A DNA stretch of 64,000 nucleotides from Stenotrophomonas sp. BIO128-Bstrain (GTDB lineage Bacteria > Pseudomonadota > Gammaproteobacteria > Xanthomonadales > Xanthomonadaceae), in assembly GCF_030128875.1 (NCBI RefSeq), contig NZ_CP124620.1:1674001-1738000 (forward strand), in the 5' to 3' direction. Shown here in pieces: positions 19,245 to 30,695 of this stretch (positions are counted from its first letter, which is position 1; each line of letters opens with the position of its first letter). The notes beneath the pieces are model-generated. The model was not told the DNA's origin. It did no database searches and worked only from the letters and a program-made list of their open reading frames with translations. Both the position numbers and the translations under genes were made by a program.

Positions 19245-20369
19245 ATGCCCAGCGCCCGCTTCCTCGACTCCCTGCAGTCCGTTCCCGCCACCGACTGGGA
19301 TGCCCTGCACGACGGCGGCAACCCATTCGTCAGCCACGCTTTCCTGTCCGGCCTGGAAACCTACGGTTGCCTGCGCGAGGACTGGGGTTGGCAGCCGCAG
19401 CATCTCACTCTGTGGGACGGCGATGCCTTGCTCGGCGCCATTCCCGGCTACCTGAAGACCAACTCGCATGGCGAGTTCGTGTTCGACCACGCCTGGGCCA
19501 ATGCCTATGCGCGCCATGGCCGCGACTACTACCCGAAGTGGCTCGGTGCGGTGCCGTACTCGCCGGTGACTGGCCCGCGACTGCTGGCCCGTGATGCGTC
19601 GCAGCGCACTGCCCTGCTGACGGCACTGCGCGAACAGATGCCCGCACTCGCCGTGTCGTCAGCGCACATCAATTTCCACACGGCAGCTGACGAAACAGCC
19701 TTTGGCGACGACTGGCTGTTGCGCGAGGACATCCAGTTCCAGTGGCAGAACCCGGGCGACTGGAGCACGTTCGAGCAGTTCCTGGGCGCGATGAACCACA
19801 AGCACCGCAAGAACATCCGCCAGGAGAGGTCCAAGGTGAGCCGGCAAGGCATCACTTTCCGGGTGGTGCATGGCGACGAAGCCACCCGCGCCGATCTGCA
19901 GGCCATGTACCGCTTCTACCTGCAGACGTTCCTCGAGTACGGCAACGCGCCAGCGCTGACCGAGGCGTTCCTGCGCCATCTGGCAATTTCACTCGGGCGC
20001 GGGCTGGTGCTGTTCCTAGCCGAACAGGACGGTGAGCCGATCGCCGGCGCGCTGTGCCTGCGCGGCGGCGACACGTTGTACGGCCGCTATTGGGGCGGCG
20101 CTACCCTGCCCGGCCTGCACTTCGAGGCCTGCTACTACCAGGGCATCGAGTACTGCCTGCGCGAGGGCGTGGCCCGCTTCGAACCGGGTGCGCAGGGTGA
20201 GCACAAACTGGCGCGTGGTTTCCTGCCGACCATCGTGCGAAGCCGGCACTGGGTGGCCGATGCGGAGTTCGCCGAAGCGCTGCGCGACTGGTGCCGGCAG
20301 GAGCGGCGGGATGTGCGGCGGTACCAGCAGGAGCTGCAGGGGCATGGCCCGTTTCGTGCGGGTGTGTAG
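19245..20369 (+). CDS. FemAB/GNAT-like N-acetyltransferase family protein (COG3146 type)
   Basis: A 374-aa protein of the family often named peptidogalycan biosynthesis or DUF482, which has a double GNAT fold like the FemABX aminoacyl transferases. The characteristic features are NPFVSHAFLSGLE at residues 26-38, SSAHINFHTAADE and QFQWQNPGDWSTFEQFLGAMNHKHRKNIRQERSK in the middle, and FEPGAQGEHKLARGFLP near the C-terminus. The biochemical role is not established. The ATG at 19245 starts about 25 residues before the first conserved block. It is convergent with the four-CXXC gene. Confidence 0.8.
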   Translation: MPSARFLDSLQSVPATDWDALHDGGNPFVSHAFLSGLETYGCLREDWGWQPQHLTLWDGDALLGAIPGYLKTNSHGEFVFDHAWANAYARHGRDYYPKWLGAVPYSPVTGPRLLARDASQRTALLTALREQMPALAVSSAHINFHTAADETAFGDDWLLREDIQFQWQNPGDWSTFEQFLGAMNHKHRKNIRQERSKVSRQGITFRVVHGDEATRADLQAMYRFYLQTFLEYGNAPALTEAFLRHLAISLGRGLVLFLAEQDGEPIAGALCLRGGDTLYGRYWGGATLPGLHFEACYYQGIEYCLREGVARFEPGAQGEHKLARGFLPTIVRSRHWVADAEFAEALRDWCRQERRDVRRYQQELQGHGPFRAGV

Positions 20370-20387
20370 AGTCGAGCCTGCTCGTCT
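20366..20387. repeat. Degenerate SMAG-type repeat
   Basis: GTAGAGTCGAGC-CTGCTCGTCT, an imperfect version of the common GTAGAGTCGAGC...GCTCGACT element. It overlaps the stop codon of the upstream gene and lies in the 21-bp gap between two convergent genes. Confidence 0.55.
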
Positions 20388-20390
20388 GAA

Positions 20391-21662
20391 TCAGCTGTAC
20401 TCGCTGTAATGCGCGCTGATCAGGCACTGATCGCACCAGAACGTATAGAGCATACCTCCGTTCATCCATGGCATCAGGGAGCCATCCGTCAGGGGGACGT
20501 GGGAGTCGAGCTGCATAACAAAGAACATGCTTCGATGGCAGTCGGGGCAGGAAAGATACATTCCGCTCTGTACCCACGAGGGCGCCCCGCCCACCCGACT
20601 ATAGTTATGCCATCCTCCTGAATAGCTGACGGGCTCCCAGCGCGCACACGGCAATTCAACGAGTTCCACTTCCAGATCCAGCAGAACCGTGGAGGCATCA
20701 GGGACAATTCGCGGATCGAGCTCTTGCGATTCATGCGCATCAGGCCGGCCCTGTTCATCATGACGAAAGAACACGGGGTCTCCATGGCACCAGCCCGACT
20801 CTCCGGTATCCGGGCAAGCCAGGCACAATCCAAAGGTAACCAGCGGGATCGAGCAAGGGCCGACGAGACGGACGTCCAAATCCAGCAAACGCTGCAACGG
20901 GGCACCACAGATTCCACAGCGCCCTTCCAGACGCCCCCCCATACGCGCCGTTGTTCTTGACTTGCCCCCAGCCCATGTCGGATGCAGTCGCTGGAATCGA
21001 CGCACCACGCTTCTGGAATCGGCCAACTGCACGCGCTGGATCTTCGCGCCGAACCGAAGGTGCAACCCCCTCCTGCCATGCAACGCGCGACCGGTCCGAC
21101 TCTCTTTGCCGGCCCGCGCTTCAAGTTCGACAGTGCCCCAGGGCTCGTCAAGGGGGCCGCCCAGTTCATTTGCCGCCAGTTGAAGCTCAGCAATGCCACT
21201 GGCCTTCAGCGCATTCCTGGTCGGCCACTGTGCCAGCGGAGGCTTCGTCTTTGCTTCCCGAATCCAGCGGTATCCCGTCTCCGCAGGCAAGTGCTGCCAG
21301 ACCAACCCTCCAATTTCTTCTGATTCAGAGAGTCGCAACACCGCATCCCAGTCATCGCGCAGCAGCCCAGGCGCGCTGCGGGCGGCCTGCAAGCAGACCT
21401 CGCTCACCAACCCATGACTGCTCCCTGCTTTGAACCTGCTCCAGGCAAATCGATAGACCTCACAGGCATCCTCATCCGGAAGTAGTTCGGAGGCCGCCAC
21501 CAGCATCTCGCAACGCATCGTCTGGGCCTCCATCGCGTGGATCAACAGCAATGAGAGCGCGGCCGGATCACGCTCAAAGAGATCCAACATCGCCTCAAAG
21601 GCGGCATCCGAGCGCTGCGGCTGGCGGATCATTTCGAGCAGCGTATCTACGGTGACGGGCAT
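20391..21662 (-). CDS. Unknown protein with four CXXC motifs (putative zinc-binding)
   Basis: A 423-aa protein with no signal peptide or membrane helix. The N-terminal half (residues 1-190) is helical. The C-terminal half holds four Cys pairs spaced as CGIC, CLAC, CPDC and CDQC, at about residues 256, 286, 373 and 410, each in a beta-rich context (RCGICGAPLQRLLDLD, YLSCPDCHRSMFFVMQ). Two structural zinc sites would account for all eight Cys. The second half somewhat resembles DUF1963/YwqG-type proteins, but I cannot assign it. By eye the GC content is lower than in its neighbours. The ATG at 21662 is chosen over 21725 because upstream codons lack coding character. Confidence 0.65.
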   Translation of the reverse strand: MPVTVDTLLEMIRQPQRSDAAFEAMLDLFERDPAALSLLLIHAMEAQTMRCEMLVAASELLPDEDACEVYRFAWSRFKAGSSHGLVSEVCLQAARSAPGLLRDDWDAVLRLSESEEIGGLVWQHLPAETGYRWIREAKTKPPLAQWPTRNALKASGIAELQLAANELGGPLDEPWGTVELEARAGKESRTGRALHGRRGLHLRFGAKIQRVQLADSRSVVRRFQRLHPTWAGGKSRTTARMGGRLEGRCGICGAPLQRLLDLDVRLVGPCSIPLVTFGLCLACPDTGESGWCHGDPVFFRHDEQGRPDAHESQELDPRIVPDASTVLLDLEVELVELPCARWEPVSYSGGWHNYSRVGGAPSWVQSGMYLSCPDCHRSMFFVMQLDSHVPLTDGSLMPWMNGGMLYTFWCDQCLISAHYSEYS

Positions 21663-21791
21663 GGCAGGCCGTGAGTTCGAAAGAGATGGACAGAGTGGCC
21701 GCCCGCGCTGGCAAATGGAATGCAATGAATCTCAAAGAATCGCCGGGAATGGCTCGGCGCTACCGGTGCGGCGCTGGCTACAATCCCCCAC

Positions 21792-22541
21792 ATGACCCGT
21801 CAGCTGCCCTGGCGCCTGGCCGATGCGCCGGATGCCCCGTTCCCGCCCGCCGAGACCGCCCTGCGCGATCCCGATGGCCTGCTCGCGCTCGGTGGCGACC
21901 TGCATCCGCTGCGCCTGCTCAACGCCTATGCCGGCGGCATCTTTCCGTGGTTCAGCGAAGGCGAGCCGATCCTGTGGTGGTCGCCGGACCCGCGGATGGT
22001 GTTCCGCACCGACGGCGTGCACCTGTCCAGCCGCTTCCGCCGCTCGCTGCGGCAGAGCACATGGACGCTGCGCGCCGACAGCTGCTTTGCGCAGGTGATC
22101 GATGCCTGCGCGGCCAGCCCGCGGCCGGGGCAGGACGGCACCTGGATCACCTGCGACATGCGCGATGCCTACATCGAACTGCACCGGCTGGGCTTCGCGC
22201 ACTCGGTGGAGGTGTTCGATGGCGGACAACTGGTCGGCGGCATCTATGGCGTAGCGATCGGCCGGATGTTTTTTGGCGAGAGCATGTTCAGTGCGGCTAC
22301 CGGCGGCTCCAAGGTTGCCCTGGCCGGATTGGCCCATCGGCTGGCCGGCTGGGGCTGGCCGCTGATCGACGCACAGGTCGAAAATGACCATCTGCTGCGC
22401 ATGGGCGCCGAACACTGGCCACGCCAACGCTTCCTGGCCCTTGTCCGTGAACAGGTCCAACAGCCAGCTCCCGCAGGCGATTGGCGGGATTTGTTCGGGA
22501 CGATGGCAGCGGCCGATCTGGCCACGCGGGCCTGGCCTTAA
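21792..22541 (+). CDS. aat: Leucyl/phenylalanyl-tRNA-protein transferase
   Basis: A 249-aa N-end-rule enzyme that adds Leu or Phe from charged tRNA to the N-terminus of proteins with basic first residues, marking them for ClpS/ClpAP, both encoded just downstream. The family core is clear: [75 protein letters not shown] and [10 protein letters not shown]. The order aat-infA-clpA/clpS resembles the E. coli clpS-clpA-infA-aat neighbourhood. Confidence 0.95.
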   Translation: MTRQLPWRLADAPDAPFPPAETALRDPDGLLALGGDLHPLRLLNAYAGGIFPWFSEGEPILWWSPDPRMVFRTDGVHLSSRFRRSLRQSTWTLRADSCFAQVIDACAASPRPGQDGTWITCDMRDAYIELHRLGFAHSVEVFDGGQLVGGIYGVAIGRMFFGESMFSAATGGSKVALAGLAHRLAGWGWPLIDAQVENDHLLRMGAEHWPRQRFLALVREQVQQPAPAGDWRDLFGTMAAADLATRAWP

Positions 22542-22627
22542 CCAAAACTTTGCATCAAACGCCCGACGCGCGTAAAATGCCCGCTCTTCAGGCCAGCTCG
22601 GCCGGTTACAGAACTGCACAGGACTAC

Positions 22628-22846
22628 ATGTCGAAAGACGACTCCATCGAGTTCGAAGGCACCGTCAGCGAGACGCTGCCGAACACCACTTTCCGCGTAC
22701 GACTGGAAAATGGGCATGAAATCATCGCCCACATCTCCGGCCGCATGCGCAAGAACTACATCCGCATCCTGACGGGCGACCGCGTCAAGGTCGAAATGAC
22801 CCCGTACGACCTGACCAAGGGTCGCATCACCTACCGCATGAAATAA
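22628..22846 (+). CDS. infA: Translation initiation factor IF-1
   Basis: A 72-aa OB-fold protein of exactly the usual length and nearly invariant sequence: [41 protein letters not shown] and [18 protein letters not shown]-1 occupies the ribosomal A site during initiation. It follows aat on the same strand by 86 bp and has its own terminator. Confidence 0.97.
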   Translation: MSKDDSIEFEGTVSETLPNTTFRVRLENGHEIIAHISGRMRKNYIRILTGDRVKVEMTPYDLTKGRITYRMK

Positions 22847-22871
22847 GCGGTCCGGGGGTTGTTCCCGCCAG

Positions 22872-22896
22872 AAGGCCAGCCAGGTGCTGGCCTTTT
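22872..22896 (+). terminator. Intrinsic terminator of infA
   Basis: A 9-bp stem AAGGCCAGC / GCTGGCCTT with a 5-nt loop, followed by TT, 25 bp after the infA stop. Confidence 0.8.
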
Positions 22897-23058
22897 CGCG
22901 TGGGCGCCATTCAGCCATCGCCCCACCCCTGCCAAGCGTCACCCTGACCCTGTGCACCCTGACGTCGGTCAGGATGCCTTGATGCAGATTCGCCCTGGCG
23001 CGAAAACGCCCAGTGTGGCCCTCGATCCAATCCGGATCCCGACCCGATGGCCCCCGCC

Positions 23059-23427
23059 ATGAAACGCCTGCCTTCCCTGCTCCTGCTTGCTGCCTGCCTG
23101 GCCACCGCTGCCTCGGTCCAGGCCGCCGAACCGGCCGCTGCCGGCGATTGCATCACCCTGTCCCCGGATCAGCAGCTGGTGCGCAATGGGGCCGACCGCG
23201 ATGTACTGCTCCGCAACGGCGACCAGCACTACCTGGTCCGTTTCGAGCGCTCGTGCAGCAGCGCAGCCATGTCCCCGAAACTGGCCTTTGTCACTCCCGG
23301 CCGGGACGGCCAACTCTGTGGCGCAGGAGCCAGCAGGCTGCGCACGAACGGACAAAGCTGCACGATCAGTGCGGTCGAGCCGATCACCGCCGAAGAATTC
23401 ACCCGCAAGGCACGCGCCCGCCAGTAA
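23059..23427 (+). CDS. Small exported protein (DUF6491-like)
   Basis: A 122-aa periplasmic protein. The signal peptide is residues 1-23 (MKRLPSLLLLAACLATAASVQA); an in-frame ATG at 23047 adds four residues. The mature domain has four Cys residues (GDCITL, RSCSSAA, GQLCGAG, GQSCTI) that probably form two disulfides. It resembles small proteobacterial proteins of the DUF6491 type, known to me only as hypothetical. It stands alone between the infA terminator and a terminator shared with clpA. Confidence 0.7.
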   Translation: MKRLPSLLLLAACLATAASVQAAEPAAAGDCITLSPDQQLVRNGADRDVLLRNGDQHYLVRFERSCSSAAMSPKLAFVTPGRDGQLCGAGASRLRTNGQSCTISAVEPITAEEFTRKARARQ

Positions 23428-23451
23428 CCGCACCGAAGGCGCCGCGCACCC

Positions 23452-23476
23452 AAAGAAAAGCCCCCTTGCGGGGGCT
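23452..23476 (-). terminator. Intrinsic terminator of clpA
   Basis: A 7-bp GC stem AGCCCCC / GGGGGCT with a 4-nt loop. On the minus strand it is followed by TTTTCTTT, so it mainly serves clpA; on the plus strand the stem also lies 31 bp after the small exported gene and may act in both directions. Confidence 0.8.
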
Positions 23477-23522
23477 CTTCAATGACGGTGCAGGCATCTG
23501 CCGCCCGGCGTCTACCGCGCGG

Positions 23523-25802
<2,280 letters not shown>

Positions 25803-26170
25803 GATTAACTCCGGCGGCAGTTAGGAACAATATGCGGCCAACCTTCACGATTTCCATCACCCTAGCGGATCAGTGCGTTCAGACGGCGTTAGCACTCCGC
25901 CGATCGCACCAATCCATTGGACGGCCTCCATCATGCACGAACTTGCCGCCACGAAATGGCAGCTTCAACGTGATGGTGATGTCATCGTGACGCCACGCCG
26001 GGCCAGCGCTGGCCGGTGCAGCTGCCGGGCGGCAGCCTGGCGATGCTCAGGGTGGGTGCGGATGCCGGAGAACCGAATGGCTCCGGCTCGGCTGGGGCCG
26101 GCCGCACGGCTGTCGCCATGGCTGGAACAGTGCGGATCGCTGGCGCGCCTATGGCGGGGCCAAGGGCGGC
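25803..26170. other. Intergenic region between clpS and clpA
   Basis: A 368-bp gap between two minus-strand genes that are normally adjacent. It must contain the clpA promoter. I see one half of a CIRCE-like element (TTAGCACTC at 25889-25897) without its partner, and a GC-rich stretch (25995-26165) that is open on the plus strand but lacks a ribosome-binding site or recognisable protein. No gene is supported. Confidence 0.5.
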
Positions 26171-26503
26171 TCAGCCGCTGGCCTTCTCCATCGTGCACAG
26201 CAGCGGGTGCTGGTTCATGCGCGAGAATTCATTGACCTGGGCGACCTTGGATTCGGCGACCTCGCGGGTGAACACCCCGCACACGCCGCGGCCGCGGGTA
26301 TGCACGTGGAGCATCACCTGGGTGGCCTGGTCCAGGTCCATCGAGAAGAAGTGCTGCAGGACCGTCACCACGAAATCCATCGGGGTGTAGTCGTCGTTCA
26401 ACAGCATCACCTGGTACAGCGGCGGCGGCGCGACCTCGGGACGTGCAGGCTCAAGCAGCACGCCGTGGTCGTGATGAGTTTCGTGGGAAGTCTCGCGGGG
26501 CAT
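26171..26503 (-). CDS. clpS: ATP-dependent Clp protease adaptor protein ClpS
   Basis: A 110-aa adaptor that binds N-degron substrates and docks on the ClpA N-domain. The N-degron pocket residues are visible in [16 protein letters not shown], followed by [37 protein letters not shown]. The ATG at 26503 gives the usual flexible, His/Glu-rich N-terminal tail. With Aat it provides the bacterial Leu/N-degron pathway within 5 kb. Confidence 0.95.
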   Translation of the reverse strand: MPRETSHETHHDHGVLLEPARPEVAPPPLYQVMLLNDDYTPMDFVVTVLQHFFSMDLDQATQVMLHVHTRGRGVCGVFTREVAESKVAQVNEFSRMNQHPLLCTMEKASG

Positions 26504-26597
26504 CCCCCCATTATAGGGCCCCGCCCGGCCGGATTGGACGTTGCCCCCTGCGGCCTTCACAATCTGCACTCTCCAACCAGATGTTCACAGGGATTTC

Positions 26598-27062
26598 ATG
26601 AAAAGGATTGCTGCCGCACTGCTGCTGGCCGTCACTGCCACCGGCGCCCATGCGGCCGACGCGGACAAGGCCGTCGGGCGAGCGCTGGACACGCTCAAGT
26701 ACACCTACGAGGTGGACGAGGACGGCGATTACAAGATGGTGTTCGACATGGATGACGGCCGCAGCCAGCTGGCCTTCGTGCGCTCCACCGTCGAGGAGTT
26801 CGGCAAGCACAGGATCCGTGAGATCTGGTCGCCGGCCTACAATTCGCCGGGCAAGCAGTTCCCCGCTGCGGTCGCCAACCGCCTGCTCGAAGACTCGCAG
26901 GATGCCAAGATGGGCGCCTGGGTGAAGCAGGACCAGCTGGCGATGTTCGTGGTGAAGGTCGATGCCAACGCCACCCCCGAAGCGCTCAGCGACGCGATCG
27001 ATGCGGCCGTGCGTACGGCCGATGCCATGGAGCTCGAGCTGACCGAGCAGGACGAATACTGA
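26598..27062 (+). CDS. Exported YbjN-like protein
   Basis: A 154-aa protein with a signal peptide (MKRIAAALLLAVTATGAHA). The mature part (YTYEVDEDGDYKMVFDMDDGRSQLAFVRSTVEEF ... WVKQDQLAMFVVKVDANATPEALSDAIDAAVRTAD) has the alternating strand and helix pattern of the YbjN / type III secretion chaperone-like fold. The function is unknown. It is the first gene of a tight plus-strand run: only 1 bp separates its stop from the GTG of the Nudix gene. Confidence 0.72.
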   Translation: MKRIAAALLLAVTATGAHAADADKAVGRALDTLKYTYEVDEDGDYKMVFDMDDGRSQLAFVRSTVEEFGKHRIREIWSPAYNSPGKQFPAAVANRLLEDSQDAKMGAWVKQDQLAMFVVKVDANATPEALSDAIDAAVRTADAMELELTEQDEY

Positions 27063-27063
27063 G

Positions 27064-27525
27064 GTGAATGCCGTGCAGGAACCGCGCTGGACGCCCCATG
27101 TCACCGTCGCCACCGTGGTGGTGCGTGACGGGCGTCTGTTGCTGGTCGAGGAGGCGATCGACGGCCGCCAGGTGCTGAACCAGCCCGCTGGCCACCTGGA
27201 GCCCGACGAGAGCCTGGCCGCCGCCGCGTGCCGGGAAACGCTGGAAGAGACCGGCTGGACGGTGCGCCTGAGCGCCTTCATCGGCACCTACCAGTGGACC
27301 GCCCCGGACGGCACGCCGTTCCTGCGCTTTGCCTATGCGGCCGAGCCGGTCTCGCACGATCCCGCCCGTCCGCTGGACACCGGGATCCTGCGGGCCGTGT
27401 GGCTGACCCCGGCCGAACTGAAGGCCGACCCCGGCCGCCTGCGCAGCCCGCTGGTCTGGCAGGTGGTGGCCGACTATCTGGCTGGCCAGCGCCACCCGCT
27501 CTCCATCGTCAAGGAGGCCGCATGA
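27064..27525 (+). CDS. nudJ: Nudix hydrolase, NudJ-like phosphatase
   Basis: A 153-aa Nudix enzyme. The Nudix box is complete ([23 protein letters not shown], residues about 43-65), with the metal-binding REXXEE core. The family next to mnmA in gammaproteobacteria is NudJ, which removes phosphates from nucleoside tri- and diphosphates and thiamin pyrophosphate precursors. The GTG at 27064 is one base past the preceding stop; a second GTG at 27073 is possible. Its stop overlaps the mnmA ATG by 4 nt. Confidence 0.87.
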   Translation: MNAVQEPRWTPHVTVATVVVRDGRLLLVEEAIDGRQVLNQPAGHLEPDESLAAAACRETLEETGWTVRLSAFIGTYQWTAPDGTPFLRFAYAAEPVSHDPARPLDTGILRAVWLTPAELKADPGRLRSPLVWQVVADYLAGQRHPLSIVKEAA

Positions 27526-28661
27526 GCCCCCCACGGATCATGGTCGGTGTCTCCGGCGGCGTGGATTCCTCGGTCGCGGCCTGGCGGCTGGTCCAGCAGG
27601 GCGAGCCGGTGGCGGGACTGTTCATGCAGAACTGGGCCGATGACGGCAGTGGCGACTGCCGTGCCGAAGATGACCGCCGCGATGCGGTGGCGGTCTGCGG
27701 CCTGCTCGGCATCCCGTTCCACTTCCGCGATTTTTCCAGCGAGTACTGGCAGGGCGTGTTCGAGCATTTCCTGGCCGAGTACGCGGCCGGCCGCACGCCC
27801 AACCCGGACGTGCTGTGCAACCGCGAAGTGAAGTTCAAGCATTTCCTCGACGCCGCGCGCGAGCTCGGCGCCGAACGCATCGCAACCGGCCATTACGCGC
27901 GGATCGCCCAGGTGGGCGGCCGCTGGGCGCTGCTGCGCGGCGCCGACCGCAGCAAGGACCAGAGCTACTTCCTGCACCAGCTGGGCCAGGAACAGCTGGC
28001 CGCCACCCTGTTCCCGATCGGCGACCTGCAGAAGAACGACCTGCGCCGGATCGCACGGGATGCACGCCTGCCGACCCACGCCAAGAAGGATTCGACCGGG
28101 ATCTGCTTCATCGGCGAACGCGACTTCCGCGAGTTCCTCGGCCGCTACCTGCCGGCCAGGACGGGCGAGATCCGCGATCCCGATGGCGCCCTGATCGCCG
28201 AACATCCTGGCGTGTTCTATTTCACGCTCGGCCAGCGCGAGGGCCTGAACATCGGTGGCGTGCGTGGCCGGCCGGCGGCCCCGTGGTACGTCGTCGGCAA
28301 GGACGTGGCCAGCAACGTGCTGTACGTGGACCAGGACCGCGAGAGCCCGTGGCTGCAGTCCACCCGCCTGCATTCGGAGGCCGCCCACTGGATCGGCGGC
28401 GCCCCGCCCGCGCGCCGCTTCGAGTGCACCGCCCAGACCCGTTACCGCCAGCCCGACGAGCCGTGCACCGTCACCGTGCGCGACGATGGCACCGTGGACG
28501 TGCGCTTCGCGCGCCCGCAGCGTGCCGTCACCCCGGGCCAATCGCTGGTGTTGTATGACGATGAGGTCTGCCTTGGTGGCGCCGTCATCGCCGCCACCGA
28601 TGCGCCGCTGGAACAACGCCTTCGTGCCACCCCTTCTCCTTTCGAGGTATCTGCTGCATGA
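27522..28661 (+). CDS. mnmA: tRNA-specific 2-thiouridylase MnmA
   Basis: A 379-aa enzyme that makes s2U34 in Lys, Glu and Gln tRNAs. The PP-loop SGGVDSSVA is at residues 10-18. The two catalytic Cys lie in [11 protein letters not shown] and STGICFIGE, and the tRNA-binding signature [11 protein letters not shown] follows. Length and domain order are normal. It overlaps nudJ upstream and hflD downstream, each by 4 nt (ATGA), so the three are translationally coupled. Confidence 0.96.
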   Translation: MSPPRIMVGVSGGVDSSVAAWRLVQQGEPVAGLFMQNWADDGSGDCRAEDDRRDAVAVCGLLGIPFHFRDFSSEYWQGVFEHFLAEYAAGRTPNPDVLCNREVKFKHFLDAARELGAERIATGHYARIAQVGGRWALLRGADRSKDQSYFLHQLGQEQLAATLFPIGDLQKNDLRRIARDARLPTHAKKDSTGICFIGERDFREFLGRYLPARTGEIRDPDGALIAEHPGVFYFTLGQREGLNIGGVRGRPAAPWYVVGKDVASNVLYVDQDRESPWLQSTRLHSEAAHWIGGAPPARRFECTAQTRYRQPDEPCTVTVRDDGTVDVRFARPQRAVTPGQSLVLYDDEVCLGGAVIAATDAPLEQRLRATPSPFEVSAA

Positions 28662-29272
28662 GTTTTTCCGTCGACGACCGCGTACTCGCTCTGGCCGGCA
28701 TCGCCCAGGCCCTGCAGCAGGTGCGCCGCATCGCCGAAACCGGCCACTCCGAAGCCGCCGTGGTCCGCACCGCGGTGGAGAGCGTGTTCCGCATCGATGC
28801 GGCCAGCCCGCAGGACATCTACGGCAGCGCCAGCAATGTCGCCCCCGGCCTGCGCCTGCTGCACAACTACCTCAGCAGCCAGGGCCAGGACGAGCAGTTG
28901 CCGCGCCTGGCGCTGTCGGTGCTGCAGCTTGAGCGCCGCTTCGTGCGCGAGGACGCGATCGTGGCCAAGGTCAGCACCGGGATCGAGCGCGCCCGCGCCC
29001 AGGCCGGCGAGCTGGGCGACAGCGCCCACCCGGACGTGCTCGCCGCGCTGGGTGGCCTGTACGCGGACACCATCAGCAACCTCAAGCCGCGGGTGATGGT
29101 CCAGGGCAACCCGCACTACCTCGGCCAGGCGGGCGTGGTCGCCGAGATCCGTGCGCTGCTGCTGGCCGCAGTCCGTTCGGCGGTGCTGTGGCGCCAGACC
29201 GGTGGCCAGTACTGGGACTTCCTGTTCTCGCGCAAGACGATGCTGGAAGCGGTCGCGCGCCAGCTGCGCTGA
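28658..29272 (+). CDS. hflD: High frequency lysogenization protein HflD homologue
   Basis: A 204-aa all-helical, membrane-associated protein of the HflD family ([29 protein letters not shown], then [16 protein letters not shown] and [21 protein letters not shown]). In E. coli HflD is encoded right after mnmA and sequesters lambda CII; its normal cellular role is unclear. The gene neighbourhood is the main support beyond the conserved motifs. Confidence 0.93.
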   Translation: MSFSVDDRVLALAGIAQALQQVRRIAETGHSEAAVVRTAVESVFRIDAASPQDIYGSASNVAPGLRLLHNYLSSQGQDEQLPRLALSVLQLERRFVREDAIVAKVSTGIERARAQAGELGDSAHPDVLAALGGLYADTISNLKPRVMVQGNPHYLGQAGVVAEIRALLLAAVRSAVLWRQTGGQYWDFLFSRKTMLEAVARQLR

Positions 29273-29277
29273 GCTCG

Positions 29278-29302
29278 GCAGCCACCCATCGGGTGGCTCC
29301 AC
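29278..29302. repeat. SMAG-like inverted repeat
   Basis: GCAGCCACCC-ATC-GGGTGGCTCCAC directly after hflD. On the minus strand it begins GTGGAGCC, close to the GTAGAGCC start of the element pair at 38161-38232. It may also act as the operon's 3' hairpin. Confidence 0.5.
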
Positions 29303-29350
29303 CCGGGGGGCCGGAACGCGCGGTTTTTGATCGAATGTGTTGTGCAGGAC

Positions 29351-29377
29351 TAAAGCAAACGGGGGTACGGCCGATAC
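29351..29377 (+). promoter_or_regulatory. Sigma-28 (FliA) promoter of the chemoreceptor gene
   Basis: A -35 element TAAAGCAA at 29351-29358 and a -10 element GCCGATAC at 29370-29377, with exactly 11 bp between. The consensus is TAAAGTTT-N11-GCCGATAA. The predicted start of transcription is about 22 bp before the ATG at 29407. Confidence 0.8.
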
Positions 29378-29406
29378 AGCATCCGTGCACCTCCCCGAGA
29401 ACGTCC

Positions 29407-30597
29407 ATGTACTCACGCCTCTTCATCCGCCTGGCCGCCCCCCTGGTCCTGACCCTTCTGCTTCCCTTTGCCATCGGCTTCGAGTGGCCCGCCGCCCTGC
29501 GCTGGGCGATCCTGAGCACGATGACGCTCAGCTGGCTCGGGTTTGCCTGGTGGAGCGTCCGCGCCCAGACCCAGCGTTCGCCTGAACAGGCCCGCATCAT
29601 GCGCGAGCAGGACCAGTTGCTGACCGAGCTGCGCTCGTTCGTCGGCAACGAAATCGACGGCTCGCGTGGCGAAGTCGAACGTGCCCGCGACCTGATCCGT
29701 CATGCGGTCGGTGGCCTGGGCAGCAGCTTCGATGCGATGAACCGCAAGTCGCGCCAGCAGAGCCAGGCCCTGGCCCGCATCGTCGACCGCGCCGGCGAAG
29801 AAGGCGGTGCCGGCGTCGACGTGGCCCGTTTCGCCCAGCACGCCAGCCAGCGGATGGAGCAGCTGGTCGAGGCGCTGGAACAGGTCAGCGGCCAGAGCAG
29901 CAACACCGTGCAGCACATCGATCAGATGGCCCAGCACCTGGATGGCATCTTCGCGCTGCTGGAGGACGTCAAGTCGATCGCCGACCAGACCAACCTGCTG
30001 GCCCTGAACGCGGCCATCGAAGCCGCACGTGCCGGTGAAGCCGGCCGTGGCTTTGCGGTGGTCGCCGACGAAGTCCGTAACCTGTCCGAGCGCTCGACCA
30101 CCTTCAACGAGCAGATCCGCAAGCTGGCGCACAGCTCCAAGGACGCCATCGCCAAGGTGCGCGAGACGGTCTCGCACATGGCCTCCCGCGATATGGACCG
30201 TTCCCGCGAAGCGCGCCACGAGGCGGCGCAGATGCTGGAGAACGTGGCCCAGATCAATGCCTCGCTCGGTGACGGCATGCGCGAGATCTCCGAATGCGGT
30301 CGCGCCATCGACAGCAGCGTCGCTGAAGCCGTGCGCGCCCTGCAGTTCGAAGACATCGCCACCCAGGCCCTGGGCGGCGTGCACACCCACCTGGACCGCC
30401 TGACGGCGATCAACCGCGAGGCCGTCGCCCTGCAGGAGCTGCTGCATCGCAGTGGCGGCGTGTTCGACGAGGAGGTCGTGACCGCCCTGCAGCGCACCGG
30501 CAGCCGCCTGCGTGACATGCGCACCGAGTGGGAGCGCCCGCCGCACAAGGCGGTCGCCCAGCAGAGCATGGCCGCAGGCGCGGTCGAGCTGTTCTGA
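29407..30597 (+). CDS. Methyl-accepting chemotaxis protein with minimal sensor region
   Basis: A 396-aa chemoreceptor. Two hydrophobic segments (about residues 9-24 and 29-46) are separated by only a few residues, so there is no periplasmic ligand domain. A coiled coil and the signalling hairpin tip follow, with the signature [40 protein letters not shown] at about residues 185-224. The C-terminal part contains [24 protein letters not shown]. It probably reports an intracellular or membrane condition to CheA/CheW. A sigma-28 promoter ties it to the flagellar regulon although it lies 10 kb from the flagellar cluster. Confidence 0.9.
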   Translation: MYSRLFIRLAAPLVLTLLLPFAIGFEWPAALRWAILSTMTLSWLGFAWWSVRAQTQRSPEQARIMREQDQLLTELRSFVGNEIDGSRGEVERARDLIRHAVGGLGSSFDAMNRKSRQQSQALARIVDRAGEEGGAGVDVARFAQHASQRMEQLVEALEQVSGQSSNTVQHIDQMAQHLDGIFALLEDVKSIADQTNLLALNAAIEAARAGEAGRGFAVVADEVRNLSERSTTFNEQIRKLAHSSKDAIAKVRETVSHMASRDMDRSREARHEAAQMLENVAQINASLGDGMREISECGRAIDSSVAEAVRALQFEDIATQALGGVHTHLDRLTAINREAVALQELLHRSGGVFDEEVVTALQRTGSRLRDMRTEWERPPHKAVAQQSMAAGAVELF

Positions 30598-30628
30598 TCC
30601 AGATGTCCCGTGCCGACCCCGGCACAGC

Positions 30629-30657
30629 CAACGGCCCCGGTTTCCCCGGGGCCGTTG
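30629..30657 (+). terminator. Strong hairpin after the chemoreceptor gene
   Basis: CAACGGCCCCGG / CCGGGGCCGTTG around a short T/C loop, 31 bp after the stop. It is followed by CGCTTGC rather than a clean T-run, so termination may be partial. Confidence 0.6.
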
Positions 30658-30695
30658 CGCTTGCACGACCCGCCTTGGCTGCAGATGATTACCCG

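Noticed and set aside
25889..25897. TTAGCACTC resembling half of a CIRCE/HrcA site
   Set aside because: The inverted partner GAGTGCTAA is missing at the required distance.
25933..26235. Plus-strand open frame beginning MHELAATKWQLQRDGD in the clpS-clpA gap
   Set aside because: It has no ribosome-binding site, its second half is an Arg/Cys/Trp-rich shadow typical of GC-rich non-coding frames, and it runs into clpS on the other strand. At best it is a decayed remnant.
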